Origin: Paractinoplanes deccanensis
GTDB lineage: Bacteria; Actinomycetota; Actinomycetes; Mycobacteriales; Micromonosporaceae
Reading direction: 5' to 3'
DNA: 64,000 nt
NCBI RefSeq assembly: GCF_016862115.1
Contig: NZ_BOMI01000066.1
Location: 1 to 64,000, forward strand
Under the pieces are notes generated by a model. That model saw only the letters and a list, made by a program, of their open reading frames with translations, was not told the origin of the DNA and searched no databases. Positions 19,519 to 28,693 of this stretch are shown here, one piece after another. Position 1 is the first letter of the stretch. Every line of letters begins with the position of its first letter. Position numbers and translations under genes: made by a program.

Positions 19519-20396
19519 CTCTCACCGCAAACCGGGCACCCGCCGAGCAGCGCACCCCCGCGAAGGCCGAGAAGCGGGCAAATCCGCTGAGGTTCGTCAT
19601 CCTGGCGGCCCTGCTGGCGCTCCTCCTGATCGTCATCGCGCCGCTGCTGATCATCGCGATCAACGCCGTCAAGAGCCCGGCCGACTACGCCAGTGGCGGC
19701 CCGTTGTCGCTGCCGCCGCGCCTCTACTGGGACGGCATCGTCGACTTCTGGAACCGGGTCGATTTCGGCATGAAGCTCTGGAACAGCTTCATCACGAGCT
19801 TCACGGTGGCCGTGCTGGGCGTGCTGCTGTCGATCCTCAACGCGTACGCGCTGGGCATCGGCAAGGTCAAGGGCCGCGTCTGGTTCCTGGTGTTCTTCCT
19901 GGTGGCGAACCTGCTGCCGCAGGAGGTGCTGGTCTACCCGCTGTATTTCCTGTCCAAGGAGGCCGGCCTCTACGACAGCCTGATCTCGATCGTCATCATC
20001 TTCACGGTCATCCAGGCCGCGTTCGGGACGTACCTGCTGACCTCGGTCTATCAGGAGTTCCCGACCGAGCTGCTGGACGCGGCCGACGTCGACGGCGCCG
20101 GCAAGCTGCGCACGCTGTGGAGCGTCGTCGTGCCGGTCAGCCGGCCCACGCTCGGCGTGCTGTTCACGTTCTTCTTCATCTGGACCTGGAACGAGTTCTT
20201 CCTGCCGCTGGTCTTCCTCGTCTCCAACGACAACCAGACCGTGCCGGTGGCCCTCGGCGTGCTGCAGGGCGACCGGCTGATGGACGCCACCATGACCAGC
20301 GCCTCGGGCCTGATCGGCATCCTGCCGGCGATGCTCTTCTTCCTGATCTTCCAGCGCACGCTCACCCGCGGCATCACCGCCGGCGCCATCAAGTAA
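19515..20396 (+). CDS. Sugar ABC transporter permease, MalG/UgpE type
   Basis: This 293-residue second permease has about six membrane segments and the EAA-type loop DAADVDGAGKLRTLWSVVVP near residues 190-209. It pairs with the preceding permease to form the channel, and its start overlaps that gene's stop. The N-terminal cytoplasmic tail is polar and Ala-rich. The alpha-xylosidase gene follows after 36 bp, with its own ribosome site (AAAGGTAAAGGGA). Confidence 0.92.
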   Translation: MTLTANRAPAEQRTPAKAEKRANPLRFVILAALLALLLIVIAPLLIIAINAVKSPADYASGGPLSLPPRLYWDGIVDFWNRVDFGMKLWNSFITSFTVAVLGVLLSILNAYALGIGKVKGRVWFLVFFLVANLLPQEVLVYPLYFLSKEAGLYDSLISIVIIFTVIQAAFGTYLLTSVYQEFPTELLDAADVDGAGKLRTLWSVVVPVSRPTLGVLFTFFFIWTWNEFFLPLVFLVSNDNQTVPVALGVLQGDRLMDATMTSASGLIGILPAMLFFLIFQRTLTRGITAGAIK

Positions 20397-20432
20397 CCCG
20401 GCCGCAGGCCTCGCAAAGGTAAAGGGACACCT

Positions 20433-22658
20433 ATGAAGTTCACCGACGGGTACTGGCTCAAGCGCAAGGGCCTCACCGTCCTGCATCCGTCCCAGCTGCG
20501 GGACACCGATGCCGGCGAGAAGAGCCTCACCGCGTACGCCACGACCAAGCCGGTACGCGCACGCGCGGACACGCTGGACACGCCCCTGATCACCGTCAAG
20601 CTCGAGGGGCCGGCCCCCGACGTCGTCCGGGTGACCCTCGGCCACTTCCTGGGCGGCGTCGCCAAGGGCCCGAATTTCGCCGTAGCCGGACAGGACCACC
20701 CCGTTACCGTCGGGGAGCGGGAGCTGACCTCCGGCGCGCTCACCGCCCGCTTCAAAGAAGACGGCTGGGGGCTCGACTTCCTCGCCGACGGCAAGCGGAT
20801 CACCGGCACCGGCTGGCGCGGCATGGGCGTGGTCGACACCGCCGACGGCGAGAGCTACGTGCACGAGCAGCTCGACCTGGGCGTGGGCGAGGCGGTCTAC
20901 GGGCTCGGCGAGCGCTTCGGCCCCTTCGTCAAGAACGGCCAGAGCGTCGACATCTGGAACGAGGACGGCGGCACCAGCAGCGAGCAGGCGTACAAGAACG
21001 TCCCGTTCTACTTCACCAACCGCGGCTACGGCGTGCTCGTCGACCACCCCGGCAAGGTGTCGTTCGAGGTGGCCAGCGAGATGGTGTCGCGCACCCAGTT
21101 CAGCGTCGCCGGGCAGACCCTGTCCTACCTGGTGATCTACGGGCCCACGCCGGCCGACGTGCTGCGCAAGTACACGGCGCTGACCGGCCGCGCCGCGATG
21201 CCGCCGGCCTGGTCCTTCGGGCTCTGGCTGACCACGAGCTTCACCACGCCGTACGACGAGGAGACCGTCACGTCGTTCGTCGACGGCATGGCCGAGCGGG
21301 ACCTGCCGTTGAGCGTGTTCCACTTCGACACGTTCTGGATGCGCGAGTTCCACTGGTGCGACTTCGAGTGGGACCCGGCGATCTTCCCGGACCCGCCGGG
21401 CATGCTGAAGCGCCTGCACGACCGGGGCCTGCGGACCTGCCTCTGGATCAACCCGTACATCGCCCAGCGCTCCGCGATGTTCGCCGAGGGTGTGGCCAAC
21501 GGCTACCTGGTGCGCAAGGCCAACGGCGACGTGTGGCAGTGGGACCGCTGGCAGGCCGGCATGGCGCTGGTCGACTTCACCAACCCCGAGGCCCGAGCCT
21601 GGTACGCGGGCAAGCTCGCCGCCCTGGCCGAGATGGGCGTGGACGCGTTCAAGTCGGACTTCGGCGAGCGGATCCCGACCGACGTGGTGTGGCACGACGG
21701 CTCCGACCCCGAGCGCATGCACAACTACTACACGCAGCTCTACAACCAGGTCGTCTTCGACGTGCTCAAGGAGCACCGCGGCGAGGGCGAGGCCGTGCTC
21801 TTCGCCCGCTCGGCGACCGTCGGCGGCCAGCAGTTCCCGGTGCACTGGGGCGGCGACAACTCGGCCACCTTCGAGTCGATGGCCGAGAGCCTGCGCGGCG
21901 GCCTGTCGCTGATGAGCTCGGGCTTCGGCTTCTGGAGCCACGACATCGGCGGCTTCGAGGGCAAGCCCGACCCGGCCGTCTTCAAGCGGTGGATCGCGTT
22001 CGGGCTGCTGTCGTCGCACAGCCGCCTGCACGGCAACCACTCCTACCGGGTGCCGTGGCTCTTCGACGACGAGTCGGTCGAGGTGCTGCGCGCGTTCACG
22101 CACCTCAAGCACAGCCTCATGCCGTACCTCTGGAATGCCGCCCGTCAGGCGCACGAGGAGGGCCTGCCGGTCATGCGGCCGATGGCGGTGGCGTTCCCGG
22201 ACGACCCCGCCGTGACCCACCTCGACCGGCAGTACCTGCTCGGCGGCGATCTGCTCGTGGCGCCGGTGTTCAGCGAGGACGGGCAGGTCAGCTACTACGT
22301 GCCGGAGGGGCGCTGGACGCGCTGGCAGACCGGCGAGACCGTCGAGGGCCCCGGGTGGCGGCACGAGACGCACGGCTTCGACAGCGTGCCGCTGCTCGTG
22401 CGGCCGGGCGCGGTGATCCCGATCGGGGCCGTCGTCGACCGGCCCGACTACGCCTACGAGGACGGCGTGACGCTGCGCGTCTATCCGGGTCTCTCGTCGC
22501 CGGTCGTGGTGCGCGCCGGTTCCTCCACCTTCACCGTTTCCGCGGTGGCCGGCGGCATTCGCGTGGAACGTGACGGCGCCGCGCTGCCCTGGCGCGTGGA
22601 GATCGTCGGCGGGGCGTCCGCGCCGGTGCCGGCCGGCGAGGCGACCTGGGCCGGATAA
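20433..22658 (+). CDS. yicI: GH31 alpha-xylosidase (YicI-like)
   Basis: This 741-residue protein has no signal peptide, so it is cytoplasmic. It resembles E. coli YicI along its whole length, including LDLGVGEAVYGLGERF, WSFGLWLTTSFTT and FGLLSSHSRLHG. The catalytic nucleophile is Asp 409 in KSDFGERIPTD, and the acid/base is Asp 475 in HWGGD, both at the YicI positions. YicI removes alpha-1,6-linked xylose from isoprimeverose and xyloglucan fragments. The gene follows the importer genes directly and should act on what they import, releasing xylose and a glucose-type product. A hairpin after the stop separates it partly from the kinase gene. Confidence 0.95.
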   Translation: MKFTDGYWLKRKGLTVLHPSQLRDTDAGEKSLTAYATTKPVRARADTLDTPLITVKLEGPAPDVVRVTLGHFLGGVAKGPNFAVAGQDHPVTVGERELTSGALTARFKEDGWGLDFLADGKRITGTGWRGMGVVDTADGESYVHEQLDLGVGEAVYGLGERFGPFVKNGQSVDIWNEDGGTSSEQAYKNVPFYFTNRGYGVLVDHPGKVSFEVASEMVSRTQFSVAGQTLSYLVIYGPTPADVLRKYTALTGRAAMPPAWSFGLWLTTSFTTPYDEETVTSFVDGMAERDLPLSVFHFDTFWMREFHWCDFEWDPAIFPDPPGMLKRLHDRGLRTCLWINPYIAQRSAMFAEGVANGYLVRKANGDVWQWDRWQAGMALVDFTNPEARAWYAGKLAALAEMGVDAFKSDFGERIPTDVVWHDGSDPERMHNYYTQLYNQVVFDVLKEHRGEGEAVLFARSATVGGQQFPVHWGGDNSATFESMAESLRGGLSLMSSGFGFWSHDIGGFEGKPDPAVFKRWIAFGLLSSHSRLHGNHSYRVPWLFDDESVEVLRAFTHLKHSLMPYLWNAARQAHEEGLPVMRPMAVAFPDDPAVTHLDRQYLLGGDLLVAPVFSEDGQVSYYVPEGRWTRWQTGETVEGPGWRHETHGFDSVPLLVRPGAVIPIGAVVDRPDYAYEDGVTLRVYPGLSSPVVVRAGSSTFTVSAVAGGIRVERDGAALPWRVEIVGGASAPVPAGEATWAG

Positions 22659-22663
22659 AGGTG

Positions 22664-22688
22664 AGCGGGGCCGCATCCCGGCCCCGCT
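22664..22688 (+). terminator. Hairpin between yicI and the PfkB-kinase gene
   Basis: AGCGGGGCC pairs with GGCCCCGCT around a 7-nt loop, beginning 6 bp after the yicI stop. It could end or attenuate transcription into the kinase and GH4 genes, which follow on the same strand. Confidence 0.65.
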
Positions 22689-22715
22689 ACCAGCGGCGCG
22701 GCATAGGATCTCCAG

Positions 22716-23735
22716 ATGACCCCGGCACTGGACCTGTTCGTCCCTGGTGTCGTCTACCTCGACATCATCTTCACCGGACTGGAGGGGCTGCCGGAGCCCG
22801 GCACCGAGGTGTGGGCCTCCGGCATGGGCTCCTGCCCGGGCGGCGTGGCCAACCTCGCGGTGGCCGCCGCCCGGCTCGGCCTGCGCACCGGGCTGGGCAC
22901 GGCGCTCAACAACGACGCGTACGGCGACTTCTGCGCGAGCATCCTCTGCTCCCAGGAGAACGTCGACCTCACCGCGTCCCGCCGCGTCGACGGGCACTCG
23001 CCGGTCACGGTCTCGCTGGCGTACGACCGCGACCGCAGCATGATCACCCATGGGCACCCGCTGCCGGTGAACGCGGACGGGCTGGTCGGCGAGCTGCCCG
23101 CGGCCCGGGCGGCGTCGGTCAGCCTCACCAAGGACCGGCAGCCCTGGGTGCGCCGGGCCGCGTCCGCCGGCACGCTCGTCTTCGCCGACGTCGGCTGGGA
23201 CGCCAGCGAGGAATGGCCCGCCTCGGCGCTCGACACGCTCGAGGACTGCCACGCCTTCGTGCCGAACGCGGTCGAGGCGATGCAGTACACGAGGGCGGCC
23301 ACCCCCGACGAGGCGCTGCGCCGGCTCTCCGGCCTCGCCCCGCTGGTGGTGGTCACCTGCGGCGGCGACGGCGCGATCGCGCACGACTCGACCACCGGCG
23401 AGACCGCGCACGTCCCGGCCGTGCCGGTGCCGGCGCTCGACCCCACCGGCGCGGGCGACGTGTTCACCGCCGGGCTGATCCTCGGCACCCTGCGGGAATG
23501 GCCGCTGCGCCGGACCTTGGCCTTCGCCAACCTCATCGCCGCGCTGTCGGTGCAGCATTTCGGCGGCTCGCTCTCGGCGCCGGGATGGGGCGACATCGCC
23601 GACTGGTGGCGGTCCTCGGCCGCCGCGGCACCCGATTACGCGTTCCTCGACGACGTCATTCCGCGAGGCGAACAACGCACCGTGCGCCGCGCGGGAGCCA
23701 CCATCGCGAGATTGTCGGATGCGCATGTCCACTGA
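22716..23735 (+). CDS. PfkB-family carbohydrate kinase
   Basis: This 339-residue ribokinase-fold protein carries the N-terminal Gly-rich signature (GSCPGGVANLAVAAARLG) and the C-terminal PfkB signature DPTGAGDVFTAG, whose Asp is the catalytic base. The family phosphorylates sugars or nucleosides with ATP. Because it is translationally coupled (17-base overlap) to a GH4 gene, whose family commonly needs 6-phosphorylated glycosides, I infer that it may phosphorylate an imported disaccharide or a released monosaccharide. Ribokinase- or fructokinase-like activity cannot be excluded. The ribosome site is weak, and the hairpin upstream may lower its expression relative to yicI. Confidence 0.88.
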   Translation: MTPALDLFVPGVVYLDIIFTGLEGLPEPGTEVWASGMGSCPGGVANLAVAAARLGLRTGLGTALNNDAYGDFCASILCSQENVDLTASRRVDGHSPVTVSLAYDRDRSMITHGHPLPVNADGLVGELPAARAASVSLTKDRQPWVRRAASAGTLVFADVGWDASEEWPASALDTLEDCHAFVPNAVEAMQYTRAATPDEALRRLSGLAPLVVVTCGGDGAIAHDSTTGETAHVPAVPVPALDPTGAGDVFTAGLILGTLREWPLRRTLAFANLIAALSVQHFGGSLSAPGWGDIADWWRSSAAAAPDYAFLDDVIPRGEQRTVRRAGATIARLSDAHVH

Positions 23736-25053
23736 GAAGCGGCTGGTCATTCTCGGCGGGGGCGGATTCCGCGTTCCGCTCGTCTACGGCGCGCTTCTGT
23801 CGCCGTCCTCGCCGATCGGTTCCGTGGTGCTGCACGACGTGGACGCGGGACGGCTCGCGGCCATCGCGCGGGTGCTGCACGCGCAGGCGGCCACCTCGTC
23901 GTCGGCACCCACCATCGAGACGACCACCGATCTGACCGAGGCCTTGAAAGGCGCCGACTTCGTCTTCAGCGCCATTCGCGTGCACGGGCTCGAAGGGCGC
24001 GTCATCGACGAGCGGGTGGCGCTCTCCGAGGGCATGCTCGGGCAGGAGACGGTCGGCGCGGGCGGCATCTCGTACGGGCTGCGCACCGTGCCCGTGGCCG
24101 ACGCCATCGCCCGGCGCATCAAGCTTGTGGCCCCCGAGGCGTGGGTCATCAACTTCACCAACCCGGCCGGCCTGGTCACCGAGGCGATGGCGGCTCACCT
24201 GGGCGACCGCGTGATCGGCATCTGCGACTCGCCGTCGGCGCTCGGCCGCCGGGTCGTGCGGGCGCTGGGGCTGCCGCCCGGCTCGGCCCGCGTCGCCTAT
24301 GCGGGGCTCAACCACCTGGGCTGGCTCACCGCCGTGCAGCACGAGGGGCGCGACGTGCTCCCGCGGCTGTTGTCCTCCGCGGAAAAGGTGGAGTCCTTCG
24401 AGGAGGGGCGTCTTTTCGGATACGACCGCATCAAGTCGCTGGGCGCGGTGCCCAACGAATACCTGCATTACTACTACGACCACAAGGCCCTGGTACGAGC
24501 GGAGCTGGCGGCCCCGGAGACGCGCGGCGAATACCTGCTCAAGCAGCAGCGCGAATGCTATGCGGTGCTCACCTCGCACGCGGCCGCCCCGCTGGAGGCG
24601 TGGAACGCGGCCCGGCGCCGGCGCGACGCCACGTACATGGCGATGGAGGGTCTGGGGGAGCGCGACGACGCCGAGGGCGGCGGGTACGAGGACGTGGCGC
24701 TCGCCCTGATGCTGGCCATCGCGCGCGACGAGCCGGCCGAGCTCATCCTCAACGTCCGCAACAAAGGCACATTGTCGCTGCTCGATGACGAAGCGGTTGT
24801 CGAAGTGCCCTGCGCGGTCGACGGCTCCGGCGCCCGGCCGCTGCCCGGCGCGACGGTGCCGGACCACGGTGCCGAGCTGGTCAAGCGCCTGAAGGCCACC
24901 GAACGGGCGGTCCTCTCGGCCGCCGCCTCCGGCTCGCGTGGGGTGGCCGTGCGCGCGATGGCCTCGCACCCGCTGATCGACTCGGTGCCGGTGGCCCGCC
25001 GGCTCATCACCGGCTACCAAGCCAACTTCCCCGAGCTCGCTTACCTGAGCTGA
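23719..25053 (+). CDS. GH4 family glycosidase, probable 6-phospho-beta-glucosidase
   Basis: This 444-residue protein has the N-terminal NAD-binding motif LVILGGGGFRVPLV, and the GH4 metal/catalytic residues Cys 169 (GICDSP) and His 199 (AGLNHLGW). INFTNPAG is also typical of the family. GH4 enzymes use NAD+ and a divalent metal and cleave by a redox-elimination route, mostly on 6-phospho-glycosides. The closest look is to the 6-phospho-beta-glucosidase branch. The start is ATG 23719 or ATG 23725, both inside the end of the kinase gene. A kinase plus phospho-glycosidase pair next to an ABC importer, rather than a PTS, suggests phosphorylation after uptake. Confidence 0.88.
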   Translation: MRMSTEKRLVILGGGGFRVPLVYGALLSPSSPIGSVVLHDVDAGRLAAIARVLHAQAATSSSAPTIETTTDLTEALKGADFVFSAIRVHGLEGRVIDERVALSEGMLGQETVGAGGISYGLRTVPVADAIARRIKLVAPEAWVINFTNPAGLVTEAMAAHLGDRVIGICDSPSALGRRVVRALGLPPGSARVAYAGLNHLGWLTAVQHEGRDVLPRLLSSAEKVESFEEGRLFGYDRIKSLGAVPNEYLHYYYDHKALVRAELAAPETRGEYLLKQQRECYAVLTSHAAAPLEAWNAARRRRDATYMAMEGLGERDDAEGGGYEDVALALMLAIARDEPAELILNVRNKGTLSLLDDEAVVEVPCAVDGSGARPLPGATVPDHGAELVKRLKATERAVLSAAASGSRGVAVRAMASHPLIDSVPVARRLITGYQANFPELAYLS

Positions 25054-25106
25054 ACGAGCCGGCGGACCCGCGCGGAGGCGGCCGGGCGCGCCGCGGAGAA
25101 TGGGGC

Positions 25107-25673
25107 ATGCTCGCAACTCAGCCGGTGATCGCAGCCGGGGCGCTCGGGGGAGGGCCGCAGCCGGTGCTCGCGGCACAAGGTGGTCTGGTGCTGCGGCCGT
25201 GGGAGGCGGGGGACGCCGCGGCGTTTCTCGGCGCCTACGCGGACGCGGCGATCCGGCGGTGGCACACGTGGCGGCCGGCGTCCGTGGACGACGTGCTGGG
25301 GTGGTTCGCGCAGTACCGCAGCGACTGGGAGCAGGAGCGCGGCGGGCACTGGGCGATCACCCGCGACGGTGCGGTGCTGGGGCGGCTCGCGATGCGCGGC
25401 TGGAACTTCGCGGACGGCAACGCGGGGTGCGCCTACTGGGTGCTGCCCGACGCGCGCGGGCTCGGCGTGGCCTCCACGGCGCTGAGCGCGCTGAGCGAGT
25501 GGGCGCTCGGGCCGGCGGGGTTCCACCGGCTGGCGCTCGACCACTCGACGCGCAACCACGCGTCGTGCCGGGTCGCGGAGAAGGCCGGCTATCCGCTCGA
25601 AGGGACCAAGCGCAGCGCGGCGGTGCACGAGGACGGGCGGCACGACATGCACCTGCACGCCCGCACCCGCTGA
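25107..25673 (+). CDS. GNAT-family N-acetyltransferase
   Basis: This 188-residue protein has a GNAT domain from about residue 29 (VLRPWEAGDAAAFLGAY). The acetyl-CoA loop lies in LPDARGLGVASTALSALSEWA, and the late motif is LDHSTRNHASCRVAEKAGYPLEG. It resembles RimJ/RimL-type acetyltransferases that modify proteins or small amines. The first 25 residues are not typical of the family, so a later GTG start may be the true one. It stands alone between the sugar operon and the CHAT module; its substrate is unknown. Confidence 0.82.
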   Translation: MLATQPVIAAGALGGGPQPVLAAQGGLVLRPWEAGDAAAFLGAYADAAIRRWHTWRPASVDDVLGWFAQYRSDWEQERGGHWAITRDGAVLGRLAMRGWNFADGNAGCAYWVLPDARGLGVASTALSALSEWALGPAGFHRLALDHSTRNHASCRVAEKAGYPLEGTKRSAAVHEDGRHDMHLHARTR

Positions 25674-25739
25674 GGGTCTGGCCTGGCCGCACTGGCGGGC
25701 GGATTATGGGGTGAGGCCCTCCCGGCGTGAGGTGACGTG

Positions 25740-27404
25740 ATGGACAAATCGCTCACACCGAGCGCGGAACGGTCCACGGGCCCTCCGCACGGCCTGGGGC
25801 CCCCGGCCGGGGTGGGGTGGCGCGTCTGGCGTGAGGGCGCCCTGACTCGGGCCAAGGAGATCGAAACGCTCTCCGCCTGGCTGGCCGCGGACGGCGTACG
25901 AGACGGTGATCGTGTCTTGCTCGAAGCCATCGGCAAGCACCTCGCCGAGGCTCGGCGGGCGGCCGAGAGCCGGTCGTTCTCGATCTGGCCAGGGTCGCGC
26001 AGCGGGCCGCTCATGGAGCGGGCGGCGAGCAACCTCGACGCCGCGGAGGCCGACCTGCTCGCGCTCGCACCGCCCTCGTTCGTGCTGAGCCAGATGCCGG
26101 GCCTGCTCCGCGAGGTGCGCACCCACCTGTCGCCGGACGACCCGCGCCGGCAGGAGTTCGAGGTCATCGCCCGCGAGCTCGGCGCCGGTGGTCCGGCACC
26201 CCGCGACGCCGATCTGACCCTCGTCGAGACCGAGCGCGGCAAGATCGTCAGTGTGGTGCGGGCGGTCCGTGCGGCGGCGATGCGAGAGCGGGTGCGGCTG
26301 CGCAGCTTCCGCAGCGTCGTGGTGGTCACCGGCCTGCTCATGGCCCTGCTCGCCGTGGGCATCGCCCTCCTCGGCCTGCTGCGCCCGAGTGCCCTCCCGT
26401 TGTGTTTCGCCCCGGAGCAGTCCGGCAGCGTGACGGTCGTGTGCCCCACCGCCCGGTCGGCCCCGTTCATCCCCGAGGACTTCCCGCCGCAGCGGGCGCT
26501 GCCCGTCCGGGACGTCGACGCCGTGACCGCCGAGACGGTGCGGCCCTTGGACCTGCTCGTCGTGGAGCTCGTGGGGCTCGCCGCGGCGGCGGTCGGCGCG
26601 GCGCTCGCCCTCCGCGGCGCCCGGGGATCGTCCGAACGCTATGGACTGCCGATCGCGCTCGCCGCGCTCAAGCTGCCGACCGGGGCCCTCACGGCGTTTC
26701 TGGGGCTGCTGCTCCTGCGGGGCCAGTTCGTCCCGGGGCTGGGCGCGCTCGACGCGCCGGCGCAGATCCTCGGCTGGGCGCTCGTGTTCGGTTACGGCCA
26801 GCAGCTTTTCACCCGCCTGGTCGACCGGGAGGCGCAGGTGGCCGCCGCGGCCGCGTACGACGCCGACGTTCGGCAGAGCCGGGTCGCCGAGCGGCGCATC
26901 GTGGAGCGGCGGCTGTCCGACCAGGCGCTGGAGCAGGTCGTGGGCACGGTCGGCGAGACCATCAAGACCGCCCTGAGCGGGCCCACGCTGGTGAACTTCG
27001 ACGGGTGGATCGGCATCGAGATCACCGGCGAGGACGGTGCCCCGGTGCCGATCACGGACGAGCAGGAGGTGCCGCTGCTGCCGGATCACCGCTATGTCGC
27101 GGTCGTGGCGATCGCGACGGAGCAGCCGCCCGGATACGCGTCGCGACTGCGTATCACCGGCGGCGTCGAGGCGCACACGGCGGAGTTCAGCGTCGTGCTC
27201 GACAGCGACGATCCCGCGTCGCCGAAATCCTCAGGGCTGATCGCGGTGCCCACGCGTGCGGGCCGAGCCGGCGTCGAACTGCCCTTCGAGACCTGGCCGG
27301 ACGGCACGCCTCCGTGGCTTTGGGTCCGGGTCGCCCAGCGCGGCCGCGTGGTGCAGAACGTGGAGCTCGTCGGGATCGCCGCCGACGCGGACGGGCGGGG
27401 CTGA
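25740..27404 (+). CDS. Multidomain membrane protein of unknown function coupled to a CHAT protease
   Basis: I do not recognise a named family. The 554-residue protein has a soluble, mostly helical N-terminal part (1-185) and four predicted membrane segments at about 192-214, 271-292, 303-327 and 340-357. A charged helical stretch (360-400) leads to a beta-rich C-terminal domain (about 415-547) with NFDGWIGIEITGEDG and a late PPWLWVRVAQRGRVV. The stop TGA shares a base with the ATG of the CHAT gene, so the two products are probably made in fixed ratio and may interact. The layout suggests a membrane sensor or anchor whose cytoplasmic domain controls the protease. An in-frame GTG lies one codon upstream. 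Confidence 0.75.
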   Translation: MDKSLTPSAERSTGPPHGLGPPAGVGWRVWREGALTRAKEIETLSAWLAADGVRDGDRVLLEAIGKHLAEARRAAESRSFSIWPGSRSGPLMERAASNLDAAEADLLALAPPSFVLSQMPGLLREVRTHLSPDDPRRQEFEVIARELGAGGPAPRDADLTLVETERGKIVSVVRAVRAAAMRERVRLRSFRSVVVVTGLLMALLAVGIALLGLLRPSALPLCFAPEQSGSVTVVCPTARSAPFIPEDFPPQRALPVRDVDAVTAETVRPLDLLVVELVGLAAAAVGAALALRGARGSSERYGLPIALAALKLPTGALTAFLGLLLLRGQFVPGLGALDAPAQILGWALVFGYGQQLFTRLVDREAQVAAAAAYDADVRQSRVAERRIVERRLSDQALEQVVGTVGETIKTALSGPTLVNFDGWIGIEITGEDGAPVPITDEQEVPLLPDHRYVAVVAIATEQPPGYASRLRITGGVEAHTAEFSVVLDSDDPASPKSSGLIAVPTRAGRAGVELPFETWPDGTPPWLWVRVAQRGRVVQNVELVGIAADADGRG

Positions 27405-28693
27405 TGGCCACCGCCTCGGCCGCCAAGGCGCCGATCGCCACGTTGACCTATTCGGAGGGCCCGCCGCCGCGCATGAAGTTCGCCTTCGCGTCGGGCGACA
27501 AGGTGCCGGATGTGGTCTTCCGTGACCAGCGGGCCGTCCAACAGGCCTGCCAGCGTGCCGGGCTGTATCTCCAGCACCTGGTCCGCGATTCCCCGGAGCG
27601 CCCGCGCTCCGCCGAGGAGCTCGCCGCGCCACTGGAGGCCATGAGCAACAAGGGCAGGCTGCTCGGCCAGCGGCTCGCCGGTGGCAGCAGCGATCGTTTC
27701 GGCGAGATCCGGGCGGCCTTTCGCCGATCGTGGCCGGGCTGGGCCAACCCGTCCCGCGACGACATCCCAGTCGTCCAGTTCGTCGCCCACGACCCGAGCT
27801 TTCCGGTGGAGCTGCTGCCCGTCTTCAGCAACGAGGTCATCCACCACCTGGACAACGACGGCGAGCTGGCGACGGCGGCGCAGCGGTTCCTCGGCTTCTC
27901 GGCTGTCGTCCGCCGCGTGGCACCCGAGACCGGTTGCACGCCGGACGTCCTCCGCAACAAGCAGAGGCTGCCCATCCAGTTCCTCCGCTACCTCGAACCC
28001 CCACGTGGCCTCCGCAAGAAGCGCCAGTGGAGCGGCTTCGAGCAGGAGCAGGTCTTCCTGGCCTCGCTCGGCGAGGTGCTGGCGGTGGACGGCCCGTGGC
28101 CCATGTCGCCCGTCACGCGGGAGGAGGTCGCGGAGCGGGTGACCGCCGCGCTCTTCGACCCGAGCCGCGGCCTCGGCGGCGCCGGGGGAACACCCGCCGA
28201 GCTGATCCACTTCGCGTGCCATTGCGAGACGGAGGATCGCATCGACGACGACTACGAGCTGATCCTCACCGACGAGAAGGGCGAGCGGCTCCCGATCACC
28301 CTGGAGCAGATCCAGACCGGCTACGACAGCCTCGTGGGCCGGGGACCGAAGCCCGGCCAGCGCGCGCCCGTGATCCTCAACGCCTGCGGCACGTCGACGG
28401 TGAACCCGTGGTCCGGCCTGTCCTTCCAGCGGTGGTTCCTCGACAACGGGCATCGCGCGTTCATCGGCACCCAGGCCGCCATCCCGGACGACGTGGCGGC
28501 CGACTTCGCCGAGCGCTTCTACCGCTATCTGCTCGGCGGCCACACCTTCGGCGAATCGCTCGTCCTCGCGCGGCGGCAGCTGCTGGCCGACACCAGGAGC
28601 CTGCTCGGGCTGCTCTACGTGCTCTTCGGCAACGACCTCCTGCAGGTCGAGGTCACGCACCCTCAGCTGTTGCCCGTTTCGCCGCCGGGGTGA
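27404..28693 (+). CDS. CHAT-domain (caspase/separase-like) protease
   Basis: This 429-residue protein has a C-terminal CHAT peptidase domain with the His motif LIHFACHCE (catalytic His 273) and the Cys motif VILNACGTS (catalytic Cys 328), each at the end of a core strand. FIGTQAAIPDDVAADFAERFYRYLL is also typical of CHAT domains. The first 200 residues are a globular region of unknown fold. CHAT proteases include gasdermin activators and CRISPR- or NTPase-linked effectors, and often act in defence or programmed cell death. The start overlaps the stop of the upstream membrane-protein gene (TGATG). The 3' end overlaps a convergent small membrane-protein gene by 41 bases. No gasdermin, NTPase or nuclease gene is present, so the partner is most likely the membrane protein. 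Confidence 0.85.
   Translation: MATASAAKAPIATLTYSEGPPPRMKFAFASGDKVPDVVFRDQRAVQQACQRAGLYLQHLVRDSPERPRSAEELAAPLEAMSNKGRLLGQRLAGGSSDRFGEIRAAFRRSWPGWANPSRDDIPVVQFVAHDPSFPVELLPVFSNEVIHHLDNDGELATAAQRFLGFSAVVRRVAPETGCTPDVLRNKQRLPIQFLRYLEPPRGLRKKRQWSGFEQEQVFLASLGEVLAVDGPWPMSPVTREEVAERVTAALFDPSRGLGGAGGTPAELIHFACHCETEDRIDDDYELILTDEKGERLPITLEQIQTGYDSLVGRGPKPGQRAPVILNACGTSTVNPWSGLSFQRWFLDNGHRAFIGTQAAIPDDVAADFAERFYRYLLGGHTFGESLVLARRQLLADTRSLLGLLYVLFGNDLLQVEVTHPQLLPVSPPG

Noticed and set aside
19278..23750. Minus-strand open frame of 1490 codons opposite the sugar operon
   Set aside because: It is antisense to genes with clear families (permeases, yicI, PfkB kinase) and has the Gly/Arg/Asp-rich low-complexity composition of a shadow frame in GC-rich DNA.
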